A stretch of DNA of 64,000 bases from contig JAZPXN010000035.1 in assembly GCA_045543655.1 (NCBI GenBank), positions 9,428-73,427 of the forward strand. Direction: 5' to 3'. A program made the position numbers and the translations under genes. Below the pieces are notes generated by a model. The model made no database searches and had not been told where the DNA came from. It saw nothing but the letters and a program-made list of their open reading frames with translations. Position 1 is the stretch's first letter; every line of letters begins with the position of its first letter. Shown piece after piece: positions 26,646 through 37,300 of the stretch. Origin of the DNA: RGIG995 sp045543655. GTDB lineage: Bacteria > Bacillota > Clostridia > Oscillospirales > UBA644.

Positions 26646-26667
26646 TGCTTCATGAAATTTCGGGGGA

Positions 26668-29600
26668 TTACTTGCGCTGGAATTTGAAGGTGACCGTCCG
26701 GAGATTCTTGTTCCAGCCGTAGCGGAAACGGTTAACGTCCAGCTTTTTGTCGGTCTTGGAAAGAACCTTCAGAAGATCGTATCCGTCCTTCCCGTCGGCA
26801 CAGAGCTTGTTCAGCGCCGTTTCGTACACCTCCCGGGTGGTGCACTTAAAGGAGAAGGAATCTGCCTTGTTCTCGATTGCAATCTGGGCAATGGCGCGAA
26901 TCTTGTTAAGATCGTAGGTCTCCAGGACGTATCCGTTGTGATAGAAGTAATTGGCCTTGGTTGCCTCGCATTTTGGCATTTCCAGAGGGCACATCTTCAG
27001 ATCGCGGGTACGGAGCAATTCTTCCTCGGTGATACAGAAATAATCGAAGCCGAGATCGTTGCTCTTGACGGTCTGCACCGTATTGGAGCTGTCGTCCCAG
27101 GTGGTATCGATATAATAATAATCGCCGTCGATCTTGATGATATTCCAGGCGTGGCCGCCGCCCAATTCTCCGGTATCCTTGATAATATTCCCGGCGGCTT
27201 CGGCGCATTCGACGCCGCATTTCTGCAGCAGATACTGCAGCGCCCGGGCATATCCCTCGCAGACCGCCTTCCCGTCCAGGAAGACGCCGTAGATGGAGCG
27301 CAGACGGTCGATCTCCTCCAGCTTGGGACCGCCGGCCGCCTTCTCCCGGTTCAGAGAAACGGTATCGTAGTCCACGGAGGAAATCAGCTTCACGTGCATC
27401 CGCAGAGCCACGTCGTAAGCGCTCATAGCGTCGGTAATCCCGTCAAGGTACTTAGGCACGACCTCGTCGATGCGGCGCCGGATCTCTTCCGCTTCAGTTG
27501 CGGTAGCCCCGTACCAGAAGCGGATCTCCGACCCTCTCAGCTGCGCGATCTTATACCAAAACAGCTCCGGATGGTCGAAGGCAATGCATTCCGACACCGT
27601 GTCCACGTCAGCGGAGGTAACGCCCCCTTCGGCAGGAATGACTTCGGCGAAATCCCGGATTCCGTCCAGCATAGCGTCGTACAACGCCTGACGCTCCAAA
27701 CTCAACCGGGCGTAATAGAAATAGGGAACCGAGCCGTCCGTCGTCCGGTCGGGGGTGGTAGGCACGTAGGGCTTGCCGTATTCCCCGGCACCGATGACTC
27801 GGGGCGTAAGCACCCGCACCACGGGCTTTTCCGATCCGCCGGAGTACTCCGACAGATACAGGAAGGGATTGTTCTTATACTGAGGATTGGCCAAAAGCTC
27901 CCGGACCAGCTTCCGGTATCCTTCCCCGGAAAGGGAGCCGTTGCTTTCGTAATAGGTCGAACGGGCCGACGCCAGTCCGTCGTGTCCGAGGAACCGCAGG
28001 TACTGGATCCCGACCAGCGCGGGGAGACCTTCTGCCAGCCCCTCTTCCAGATTGGGGAGGTGCTTGATCTGCCAAACGTGGGACAGCTCCCGAACCAACA
28101 ACTCGGAGAGATTTGCCGACGGAAGCTCGTATTCCACGTGCACCTTCTTTTTCTCGTCCACGTAGGATTTCAAAGGAAGATCGGCGCCTCTCCGCCGAAA
28201 ATCGGGATGCTGTCGCAGGCTGTTGACGATATTGACCGTCGACTCGAAGCAGAACTCGTAATCGTTATCCAGGGAAATCCCGTAGGAGCTCTCCAGGAAA
28301 ATGCGGGCCCGGTCCAGATGCTCCTTCAGCACCCGCTTATGATTGCCCACCAGCTTGGCGGCGCATTCACGGCACATCTTACGCCCGTCAGGCAACGCCG
28401 TGACGTCCGGCCCCTTGGGATAGCGTTTTCCGCAGAAATCGCAGGTATCGCAGAGGGCGACCTCTTCGATGGGAACGAATTGGATCTCGTAATTCTCGTC
28501 GCACAGAAGGTTGGCAAGCTTGGTAAGCCCGGCGAAATCGAAGCAGGCAGGCTCCGCATCGCCGCCGTAATAGAGATAAGGACTCTTCTCTTCCGCCGCA
28601 GAATACCAATTCAGATATTTGCAGATGGGGTCGAAGAGGGTACGAAGAACGTGATCCCCGGAAGACATCAGAACCGAGATCACGCCGATATCGCTGGGGC
28701 AATCCTCGATGATCAGAAGCTCAACGCAGCCCGGCTCGGCAGAATATCCACGGCAAAAGGCCTTGGGCAATCTGGTCCTGATCGCCGTGGGGACGTCGAG
28801 ATCCGTTCCCTCCGGAAGCACGGGGCAGACCGCCACGGAATCCGCCACCGAGGGGAACACGGAGCGCATCAGCTCGTGGAGCATCGCCGCGGCGAGCGAA
28901 GCGATCCGGGGGGCGTTTTCGCCGAAACTGCCGGTCATTTTCAAGGACATGACCAGTGCGCCGTTTTCCGAAGAAACGCAACTGCCCTTTCCGCTCAGAA
29001 TCGTATCGGAAGAGCAGACGGCCTCTTCCGGCACGATCCGCCCGTAACGGCGATAGGTCTGCCGGAAGGCATCCTCCCGTCCTTCGCAGGTCAGATCCTC
29101 GTAAGGCAGAGCGTCGGCACCGTTCAGGGCAAGGGTCCGGTGATTGATGGGCGTATACCCTTTGGTCAAAACCTCCATGGGGCGGCGATAGACCGCAAGA
29201 TACACGTCTTCCACCCGGACGTCATCCCCGGCGCCCAGGGTCATATGCTTCGTGGGATAGACCCGGTCGGCGTCGGAAGACCAATGAACGTAATATTCCC
29301 GGTCGGGGAGATACTGATAAGAAACGTTGTTCCGTCCACCGGTGACGCGGCTGACGTAAATCTTCCCGGACTCGGGATCCAGGTTATTGATTACGTAGAC
29401 GTTTCCGTCGTAGAGCATATTCTGCCCCACGATGAAATTCTGCGTGATCCGGTCCTTGGGGATAGGCAAAAGCAATTCCGCTTTGGGCGTCACGAGGCGG
29501 ATCATGTTGCGACCCTTGACGTAATCGTAAAGCGTCCCATGCTTGCGCAGACGAACCTTATCCTCCGCAACGAAAACCCCGTCTTTCCCGAATTCTCTGC

Positions 29601-31995
29601 GGCTGTCGAATTCGAAATAGTCGTAAAGATTATATCCGTTATCCCGGGGGACGTCGCAATCACCCAGGATTTTCCAGAGAATCCCGTTGAAATCGCCGGC
29701 TTTTTGCAGCTCTTCGTATTCCTTCAGGTTTGCATTGGACAAAATCGCGCAGGTCTCTTCCATGGAGATTCCCCCGGCGCTGGCCTGGACGAGAATCTTA
29801 TGCAGAGCATCCTGCTTCCGGCTTTTTTCCACCGGGATGCGGAGCAGCTGCTCCGATTGCCATAGCCCGTTGATATTGGCGGCGTAATAATCCCGCAGAA
29901 GATAGGGCCGGGAAAAGACCATCACCAGAGCAGGACGGTCGGAGGTCATTGCCGCATAACGGCGGATCACGGCGGGAAGATTATCTTCTCCGTCAAAAGC
30001 AACGATCACGTTGTAGTGATCCGGATTATACAACGGCGTATTGAAGAACAGCTGATTCTCCGGATTCGCAAAAAAGCCGTTGTTTGCGTTGGAATGGACA
30101 CTTTCCCGGAAATCGCCGAAGGGGATCCGCTTGTCGGCGAAGAGGGAAACGGTTTCCGCGCCGAAGGAGACGGCGTAATCCGAGATATTGACGAGCACGC
30201 CCAATTCCTCCACCGCCATAGCGGACTGAGGAAGGACGATTTTGCCGTTCTCGTCGGGGCGGCCTTCAAAATCGTAACAGCAGACGGTGGTGGCAGGGGA
30301 ATAATCCATGGCGTCCGCCGTCTTGAATCCGGCGGAAAGCAGGTTTTTCAAGACCCGATCCAGCCCGGGGGCGCGGGAATCGTCAAAGCAGACGTATTTG
30401 ATCTGCTTCGAGGTATAACGAACCCGAAACGCATCGTTCTTACAGGGATCGCCGGTCTTCGAGCGGCTGGATTTACTGCTGTTGCGGGCACGCAGGGCAG
30501 CTTCCTCCCGCACGTTGCGAAGATTCGTATCGAAAAGGGACATCTGCCGGGGATACTGATTGACGGAATTCAGCACGTCAACGAAGATCACCGTATCGAT
30601 CAGGCAGGAAAAAGCGCTGTGATTTTTCTCAAAATCAGCAGAACAAAGATAAGGAAGATCCGTGACCAGAATACTGCAATCGTCAATACGGACCCGATCG
30701 ATGTTGCTCCTCTCGCCGCTGACCGCACAGACGTTCCAGACAGGATGATCCAGGGAAATCCCGGAATCGTCCACGGCGTCGGCGGTGACGGCACTCCCCG
30801 GATAAAGACTGTAAAGCTCTTCCATGGCCTGGGTCACGTATCCGGCCACCGCGTGGATCTGAACGTTGTCGTTACAGACGAAGACCACGTTGTCCCCGCG
30901 GGCGAGAACGGTAGAGAGGTATCTCAGAAAATAGGCAGAAAACTCAGAGAAGAACCCGCCGTTCACGATCACGCCGGTAGGAACCTCCCGCCCTTCGCCC
31001 TCGTGAACCGATTTTTTATCGTGCTTGATCCCAAGGGAGTGCAGATCGTTGCGGACGATGACGTCAAGGCACTTGATATAGCCGGGCTTTGCGGGATGGG
31101 GATTGCGCTGATCCCCCTCGATCCCGTCGGCGATCATCCGGGTGACCGGAAGACAGTCGGTGGTGGAAATCTCCGAGGAATTCCGAAGATCCTCCAACTG
31201 ACAGCGGAAGAAGTTTTTAAACAGCTTCCGGCACTGGTTGTTGACCTCCTCTACGTCCACGCTGTGATCCGCCGTCTTGGGCGGAACCTTCTGAAGCTCG
31301 GGGCATTTCGACTCCACGTACTCCAAGCCCCCCAGGAAAAACCACGCCTCGTACAGCGGAAGGAGGGTCAGCATGGGATAGAGATACCCGGCGTCAAAGA
31401 TCTGAGAAAGAATGCCGTAAGGAATCCACGCCGCCCCAAAGAAAATGGGGAGCTGATAAACAAGGAACAGCACGGCGTACAGCGCAGAGAGGGTAAGACA
31501 GAGAAATTTCAGGATCTTCCCGACGAAGAACCAGTATTCCTCTTTGAAAAACCGCAGAATCGCCCGTTCGATCTTCTGAAGCAGGGTAAAATCCCCGTTC
31601 TTCCCCCGGGGCATGGAGAGATCCTTTCCGGCCAACCCCATGCGGACGAACCGCAAAAGGAACCAGAAGAGAAGCCCGATCCCAAAATTGAGAAGAATGG
31701 CGAAGAACACCGAAACGGCGTAATCAATACGGGCGTAGGTGGTGAAAAATCCTGCGATCCGCGTCAGCAGAGGCCAGGAAGTGATGGCATAGAACAGATC
31801 CTTCAGGGCGGTCATCACGATGGCAACGACGATAAAATAGACCACGGTGAACAGCAGAATCCGAAATCGCTTATCGGAGATCTCGTTTTTCTTATCCTTC
31901 CGGAAGGAAAGGAATTCCAGAAGCAACGGGATCGCCATCAGACAAACCAAAGCGATCATCAGAAAAACTCTCAGCAAAAGCCACAGTATTTCCAT
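26668..31995 (-). CDS. Giant membrane protein: helicase-like core, Zn ribbon, transglutaminase domain
   Basis: The 1775-residue protein starts with four or five membrane helices (about residues 3-31, 44-71, 92-117, 157-185 and possibly 195-225). Residues about 335-800 look like a two-lobed RecA/SF2-helicase-like core (GDNVVFVCNDN, DTVIFVD, ALVMVFSRPYLL) without a Walker A motif. A zinc ribbon follows near 1180-1210 (CDTCDFCG, CRECA), then a decayed metallopeptidase-like site RELSHVWQ near 1302. The C-terminus carries an intact transglutaminase-like triad: Cys1579 in VCEGYA, His1615 in GHAWN and Asp1630 in IDTTWDD. The family is not recognised as a whole. It is the fourth gene of the vWA/tubulin-like operon, 18 bp after the two-TM gene. 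Side of the membrane and function are unknown. Confidence 0.8.
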   Translation of the reverse strand: MEILWLLLRVFLMIALVCLMAIPLLLEFLSFRKDKKNEISDKRFRILLFTVVYFIVVAIVMTALKDLFYAITSWPLLTRIAGFFTTYARIDYAVSVFFAILLNFGIGLLFWFLLRFVRMGLAGKDLSMPRGKNGDFTLLQKIERAILRFFKEEYWFFVGKILKFLCLTLSALYAVLFLVYQLPIFFGAAWIPYGILSQIFDAGYLYPMLTLLPLYEAWFFLGGLEYVESKCPELQKVPPKTADHSVDVEEVNNQCRKLFKNFFRCQLEDLRNSSEISTTDCLPVTRMIADGIEGDQRNPHPAKPGYIKCLDVIVRNDLHSLGIKHDKKSVHEGEGREVPTGVIVNGGFFSEFSAYFLRYLSTVLARGDNVVFVCNDNVQIHAVAGYVTQAMEELYSLYPGSAVTADAVDDSGISLDHPVWNVCAVSGERSNIDRVRIDDCSILVTDLPYLCSADFEKNHSAFSCLIDTVIFVDVLNSVNQYPRQMSLFDTNLRNVREEAALRARNSSKSSRSKTGDPCKNDAFRVRYTSKQIKYVCFDDSRAPGLDRVLKNLLSAGFKTADAMDYSPATTVCCYDFEGRPDENGKIVLPQSAMAVEELGVLVNISDYAVSFGAETVSLFADKRIPFGDFRESVHSNANNGFFANPENQLFFNTPLYNPDHYNVIVAFDGEDNLPAVIRRYAAMTSDRPALVMVFSRPYLLRDYYAANINGLWQSEQLLRIPVEKSRKQDALHKILVQASAGGISMEETCAILSNANLKEYEELQKAGDFNGILWKILGDCDVPRDNGYNLYDYFEFDSRREFGKDGVFVAEDKVRLRKHGTLYDYVKGRNMIRLVTPKAELLLPIPKDRITQNFIVGQNMLYDGNVYVINNLDPESGKIYVSRVTGGRNNVSYQYLPDREYYVHWSSDADRVYPTKHMTLGAGDDVRVEDVYLAVYRRPMEVLTKGYTPINHRTLALNGADALPYEDLTCEGREDAFRQTYRRYGRIVPEEAVCSSDTILSGKGSCVSSENGALVMSLKMTGSFGENAPRIASLAAAMLHELMRSVFPSVADSVAVCPVLPEGTDLDVPTAIRTRLPKAFCRGYSAEPGCVELLIIEDCPSDIGVISVLMSSGDHVLRTLFDPICKYLNWYSAAEEKSPYLYYGGDAEPACFDFAGLTKLANLLCDENYEIQFVPIEEVALCDTCDFCGKRYPKGPDVTALPDGRKMCRECAAKLVGNHKRVLKEHLDRARIFLESSYGISLDNDYEFCFESTVNIVNSLRQHPDFRRRGADLPLKSYVDEKKKVHVEYELPSANLSELLVRELSHVWQIKHLPNLEEGLAEGLPALVGIQYLRFLGHDGLASARSTYYESNGSLSGEGYRKLVRELLANPQYKNNPFLYLSEYSGGSEKPVVRVLTPRVIGAGEYGKPYVPTTPDRTTDGSVPYFYYARLSLERQALYDAMLDGIRDFAEVIPAEGGVTSADVDTVSECIAFDHPELFWYKIAQLRGSEIRFWYGATATEAEEIRRRIDEVVPKYLDGITDAMSAYDVALRMHVKLISSVDYDTVSLNREKAAGGPKLEEIDRLRSIYGVFLDGKAVCEGYARALQYLLQKCGVECAEAAGNIIKDTGELGGGHAWNIIKIDGDYYYIDTTWDDSSNTVQTVKSNDLGFDYFCITEEELLRTRDLKMCPLEMPKCEATKANYFYHNGYVLETYDLNKIRAIAQIAIENKADSFSFKCTTREVYETALNKLCADGKDGYDLLKVLSKTDKKLDVNRFRYGWNKNLRTVTFKFQRK

Positions 31996-32013
31996 ATTGT
32001 CGGTACTCCTTTC

Positions 32014-34275
32014 TCAGCGTTCGTAGATCTTCCGCAAGAATTCGTCGTCAATGATCGAATAGATCTCACGGTTTCCGTCTTCGCAATAGGCCTTGGTGTA
32101 GTCGATTTTTTCCTGATTGGAGGGACGGCCCGCATCACAGTGGGAGCATTCCATATCCTCCAGAATATTTTCGACCGTCTCCCGCCATTCCTTCAGCTTC
32201 CCCAGATGATGGCTCAGCTTCGCATCGGCAATGCGGCAGCAATCCCGATAAAAATCCACGTCCAGAACGTATTCGTAAACCCAGCGAAGGGAAGGAATAT
32301 GCTTTACGAAAAGATCGTCGAAGGCCCGGACGGCGGCCTTGTTTTTATTGATCACTTCATCCGAGAGCTTCACCAGCTCCTTCCAAAGCTTTTCCATCTT
32401 GCGCAAATGGAAATACCGGGCGATGCCAAATCCCACCCCGAGAAGGAAATAGGGAACCAGCACGAACAGGACGGCGATCAGGGGGCCCTGAGGACTGGAG
32501 TGGATCATCTCCCACTGAATCATAAAATAGGGAACCAAAAATACGGCCAGCGCAACGGCAAGAACGATCAGCATCGCCATCAGCTTCTTCAGGCTGTTTT
32601 CAATTTTTTGCACCCGGTTGGCAAACCATTTGCACTGCTCCTGAATATTGGTCATGGCGATATCCCGCCCGACGCTGAACTTCAGGTATTCGCAGAGAAC
32701 GGTTTCGTAGGCTCTGCGGGAGGACCGCTCCAGGAAGGAAACGGGGGTCTTTTCGGCAGAAGGGGCCTTGCTTTCGCTGTACATATAATCGTTCTTGACC
32801 GCATCCTCGTCGTCGAGGCGGAGAACGCTCCGCTTCCGCAACACCGGAGGCAGATTGTTCTTCGACCGACCGGAATAATTGGCCATGCGGAGCTCCACGT
32901 GGTTGCTCAGCTCCCGCAGGAAATTCAGATGATGGTTCGCAAGACCGTCGGACCGCTGAATATAATCCTTCGCAGACGAACCGAAGGCGTCGGTCTTATA
33001 TCCGTCGCCGCCCCCGTCGAAGGGCTTATAGGCCTCTTCGTTGAACCAGGGCGCAACGTCTCCCGTTTCCAGCTCCATCCGGACGGGATCGTTCATTTTT
33101 GCCGTGTCATGCCTCCCGTTCGCGTCGGCCTTCTGCTCGGTCTTGGGATCGATGACCTTCGAAACGTATTGAGAGCTCCGGTTTCCGGCCGCGTCCAGAC
33201 CAAACTTTTCGTGGGCAAAACGGCGGGGAGCGGGAGCCAGACCGAGGGAGGTATAATCGTCCTTCAAGGCGGCGGCTTCCCCTTCAAACCGGGCGTAGGT
33301 CTGCTTTTTCTTCAAAAGCATGCAGAACAGCTCGTTCCACTGTTCGGAAGAGGGATTTACGATTTTCTTTCCGGGCAGATTCAGAGAATTCCCCTCCGAC
33401 TTCCCGTAAACACTGCCGGTGCGGACGCACTCCAGCAGAAGGCATTGCAGAAGCAGATTCCGCTTCGTGCTCATTTCTTTGTTCGTTCTGCCGCCCCGGC
33501 GGTCGGTGACGAATTCGGAAACCACCGCCTTTCCGGCGCAATCCGACTCGTAAATACGGTCCACGGCGTAGGTCAGATCCATGGAAGCGCGGTCGGGGAG
33601 CACGTATTCCCCGGAATCGGGATCGGCGGAAATTCCCCGGAGCATAAGACCGATCTTTTCCCGATACAGGTTGCGGACGAAGGCAAGGCGGGGAGAAGCG
33701 TCGGCCGCCAAAGCAGACTCAAGAGCCTCTCCGGGATGGGCTTCCGCCAGACGGGCCATCTCCAAAGGATCGGGAAGCTCCAGCATCTTTAAAAGGACGT
33801 CCCGCTTCTGCCGGTCAAGATAGGTATATCCGTCGTCGTCGATCACGTTGTTGCCCACGTCGTCCGCGTCGATGCGGTTTTGCTCCATCAGAATCAGCAT
33901 CCGCTCCACGGGACAGCGGCCGATGGAGACCAACGTCTCGTAGATCGTTTCCACGAGGAACCGGACGCACAGGCGGCGCAGCATCCCGTAGGCCGCGTTT
34001 TTATCGACCCGGTCGGGGCAGTTTTGCACAAGCGTAACGTATTCCGGCATTTCCAGAAGATCGACGTAGACGACGAGATTGTAATCGTTGCCCATTTCCT
34101 TGTAATTGTCGATCATTTCGCCCAGCTTTTCCGCATGGGAAAGAAACCCCTCCTCCATCAGCGAAGAGAGGGATACGTCGATCTGGGTCAGCTTACGGAA
34201 TTCCTTCTCAATTCCCAGAACGTCCATCCGGCCGCCGACCGCGTTGGGGGACGTATTGATAAATACGGTATGCAT
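32014..34275 (-). CDS. Two-TM protein of the tubulin-like operon, unknown family
   Basis: The 753-residue protein has a long hydrophilic N-terminal part (1-560). Two membrane helices follow, near residues 563-585 (MAMLIVLAVALAVFLVPYFM) and 595-617 (LIAVLFVLVPYFLLGVGFG), then a 135-residue helical tail ending with a CSHC motif. Both ends should face the same side, most likely the cytoplasm. No family is recognised. The start at 34275 has GGAGGAG 8 bp upstream; the longer frame to 34302 is rejected. The conserved neighbours suggest an adaptor between filament and membrane, but this is inference. Confidence 0.75.
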   Translation of the reverse strand: MHTVFINTSPNAVGGRMDVLGIEKEFRKLTQIDVSLSSLMEEGFLSHAEKLGEMIDNYKEMGNDYNLVVYVDLLEMPEYVTLVQNCPDRVDKNAAYGMLRRLCVRFLVETIYETLVSIGRCPVERMLILMEQNRIDADDVGNNVIDDDGYTYLDRQKRDVLLKMLELPDPLEMARLAEAHPGEALESALAADASPRLAFVRNLYREKIGLMLRGISADPDSGEYVLPDRASMDLTYAVDRIYESDCAGKAVVSEFVTDRRGGRTNKEMSTKRNLLLQCLLLECVRTGSVYGKSEGNSLNLPGKKIVNPSSEQWNELFCMLLKKKQTYARFEGEAAALKDDYTSLGLAPAPRRFAHEKFGLDAAGNRSSQYVSKVIDPKTEQKADANGRHDTAKMNDPVRMELETGDVAPWFNEEAYKPFDGGGDGYKTDAFGSSAKDYIQRSDGLANHHLNFLRELSNHVELRMANYSGRSKNNLPPVLRKRSVLRLDDEDAVKNDYMYSESKAPSAEKTPVSFLERSSRRAYETVLCEYLKFSVGRDIAMTNIQEQCKWFANRVQKIENSLKKLMAMLIVLAVALAVFLVPYFMIQWEMIHSSPQGPLIAVLFVLVPYFLLGVGFGIARYFHLRKMEKLWKELVKLSDEVINKNKAAVRAFDDLFVKHIPSLRWVYEYVLDVDFYRDCCRIADAKLSHHLGKLKEWRETVENILEDMECSHCDAGRPSNQEKIDYTKAYCEDGNREIYSIIDDEFLRKIYER

Positions 34276-34300
34276 ATGCAAAACTCCTCCGAGGACTCCC

Positions 34301-34330
34301 AAAGGGAGGTGTCGGAAAACACCTCCCTTT
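34301..34330 (-). terminator. Intra-operon stem-loop between tubulin-like and two-TM genes
   Basis: A perfect 12-bp stem (34301-34312 with 34319-34330) with a 6-base loop lies 16 bp after the tubulin-like stop. On the minus strand only UUU follows, so it is at most a partial terminator or an mRNA 3'-end stabiliser. It could set the tubulin-like and vWA proteins at higher levels than the two downstream membrane proteins. Confidence 0.6.
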
Positions 34331-34346
34331 TGGGGTCAGGTTAACT

Positions 34347-37300
34347 TCAGATAATATCGGTGCCTTCAGCGTCGCCGGAATCGGTAGTTCCGTCGTCGTC
34401 AATGGCCAGCTTCAGCTCCTGGAAGTCCTTGATCCAGGTATACTTGAGATACCGGTTCTTGCCCTTCATGGAGCTCTTCTGATAGATCCGGTGGCAGAGA
34501 CGGACCTTGGCTTCGGCGATCTGATCCTCACCGCGGATCATATCGTAGTGGTTGGCCACGTCTTCCATCAGCGCGGCAAAGCCACCGATCAGATTGCTGT
34601 AGATATCGTCGTTGCAATCCTTGGACATGGCGTAACGGGTGGTCATGGTGACGGCGTTCAGATCGTTGTCCACCAGAAGCCCCTTCAGCAGCTTGGTGCC
34701 CACGTAAGTGGTCATATCGGTCAGATCAGCCTCGTATTCGGCTTCCAGCTCCCGGACGATGGTTGACTCGAAGGAGGAGCTGTTGCGCAGAGCTCTTACC
34801 AGACGGGTGATATCGGTCTTGCCGATGGGTCTGCCATTCTCCTCCAGAGCCACGACCTTGGGCTGACGGTTGCCGTAAGCGTCCTTCCGGTATTCGATCA
34901 GACAGAACCTGTCGTGATCGATCACCAGCCGGCCGTAAGCCACGGCGCGCCAGAAGGCCTGGTAGAATTTCCGGTTGGCCTCTTCCTGCTTTTCGGCGCT
35001 GACGTAGGGCAGGAATTCGTGCCAGGTCTTATCCAGGTGGGGAGAATCCACGTCGGAGCCCCTGGCGATCATATTGGTGATCACGGCGTCGTAGTGCTTA
35101 TAGTAATCCCCGCCTTCGGTTTCCCGGAACTTGCTGACGGCAGAGGCGGTGACGCCGTAGATGGAGGTATAGCAATACAGCTCGTTTTCGCCGTAGCGCT
35201 CGTGAGCGGCAGTGGCCTTATTGGCGCCGAGATTTGCCTCCAGAGCGGGGCAACGGGCCACGGTGTTGGGATGGAAGCCCCAGAAGGTCAGCTCCGTCTG
35301 GATCGGCATATACAGCTTCTCCCCGTCGGAGGTGGTCATCCACACGGCGCTGTCCGTATCGGGCTCAAAGCCGTCGTCGGATTTCTTCACCACGACGTCG
35401 GGCTGAGCAATGAGGAAGGGCTGGGCCTTCTGAGAAAGGCGGTTGCGATATTCCACCACGGCAGCCTGATGGCGGACCATCGCCTTTTCCGCATCGTTGT
35501 TGACGGCAAAGGGATCCTCGGATTCGGGAGCCCGGTCCTGCTGATACTTATAATCGCTCTCCTTATAGATCGCGCTGATAATATCGAGATCCACCAGGTC
35601 TCTGCATTCGGAGACGATGGTCTTGGTGAAGGAGGAGATGATCTTGTCGTGGAAGGCAGAGATGATGGATTCCTTCAGGTATTCCGCATTCTTGGGAACG
35701 TTGGGACGGACGCGGGAGCAGAACTTCCCGTAAATGGAATCGATGACGTCCCGGTTCAACTCGTGATTCCGGCCGGTCAGATCAAGGTTGAGAGAATCGT
35801 AGACCTCCTGCTTGTGTCCTTCCCGGGCGTAAACGTAAAGGGTCTTGCTGGCGTCTTCCTCGGTGGAGGCCACGTTCTCTGCGATCTCGGTCTCAAGCCG
35901 TTCCAGAAGAGCGGGGAAATCCCGGAACATCTTCTCGATTTCGGCGATGAGAACGGTCAGACGGTCGTTCAACTTGGTCAGGACCTTCTGCTTCAGGATC
36001 GCGACCTCGTAATCCTTGCACAGGATCGCGTTGGCGGTGTTATAAAGCTTATACTTCCGGATGAAGTGCTGGATCTCGCTCTTGCTGATATGCATACCGA
36101 CCTGAGACCAGTATTCCTCCAGCGTTTCGTTCTTCCGGGTCTTTTCGATATTGAAGGAGACCTTCTGATCCCCCTTCAGGGCCTTGGAGCGGCTCTTGGC
36201 GGGAGCAAGCATGCTCAGCTCGGTTTCAATGCGGCGGGCCAGCTTATACAGAAGATACTTGGCGGCAATGGGATGAACGAAGAATTTCTTGCCGTTGAAG
36301 TCTTCCTTCACGAACAGGCCGTAAAGGGTCTCGACGTCGTTCATATTGACCGACCCCATATCCATGGGAACGAAGGAACGGACGATGGAATCGGCGTAAT
36401 CCTCACAGTTCTCGTCAAACTGATCGAGGACCTTGGCCACGATCCCCTCTTCCTTGGCGCGGATGCCCTTAAGGTCCTGCACGATGGTAGCGGGGAAGTT
36501 TTCGGGGTTCTCCGGATCGGCCAGATTTCTGCCCAACCGGGAAACCTTTCCGGTATCGCCGTTGGCCTCCACGGAAGCGCTGACGGCGTTATCCAGAAGG
36601 GATACGAAGCCTTCGATCTTGCAGGAGGGGATGACGATCATCTCACTGCCGTCGGCGGAGGGCTCCCGGGTCTCGTTGAAGATATCGTTGCGGATGGAGA
36701 CGAAGAGACGGTCTTCCTTCCCCACGTGATCGGTCTTGGAGGTCTTCTCGTCGAAGATCTCGATAAACTTATCCCGGCGGCTGACGGGCTTGGGATCAAG
36801 ACCGTCCTTTTCGGCGAGCTTCGCCTCTTCTTCCAGGGCGTCGATCTCCGCGTCGATGCGGTTCCATCCCTCGTTGACCGAATCCTTAGCGGCCCGCAGG
36901 GCACAGTACTCGGTCACGACGTCTCTGGGATATTCGGCCTTGGAGGTGCCGCAGGATCCGTAGACCGGCTCCTTGCTGGAATTGAAGGCGCGGAAGAGGT
37001 TGTCTTCCACCGAGTACAGCTCGGAATACATGGGAGCGTACAGCTGCATGTATACGATCTGGGCCACGATCTTTTCATATTCACCGATGCTGGTGAAGGC
37101 AGCGCCGCCCTTATCCACGTCGTCGATAAAGAAGGCGTTATCAAAGACCTGACGGACGCCGGGCTTGCGGCTGTCGAAAAGATCCTGAATAATAATGGGG
37201 CGTTCGGGCAGGAAGTTCTTGCGAACCACCTTGTTGATGGCGTTCAGCTCCCGGATGGCGGCGTAGGCGTTGGCGTAATAGTACAGCTTCTTCCGGGCGT

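Noticed and set aside
30016..33792. 1258-codon plus-strand open frame across two genes
   Set aside because: Antisense shadow spanning the gap between the two membrane-protein genes, without motifs.
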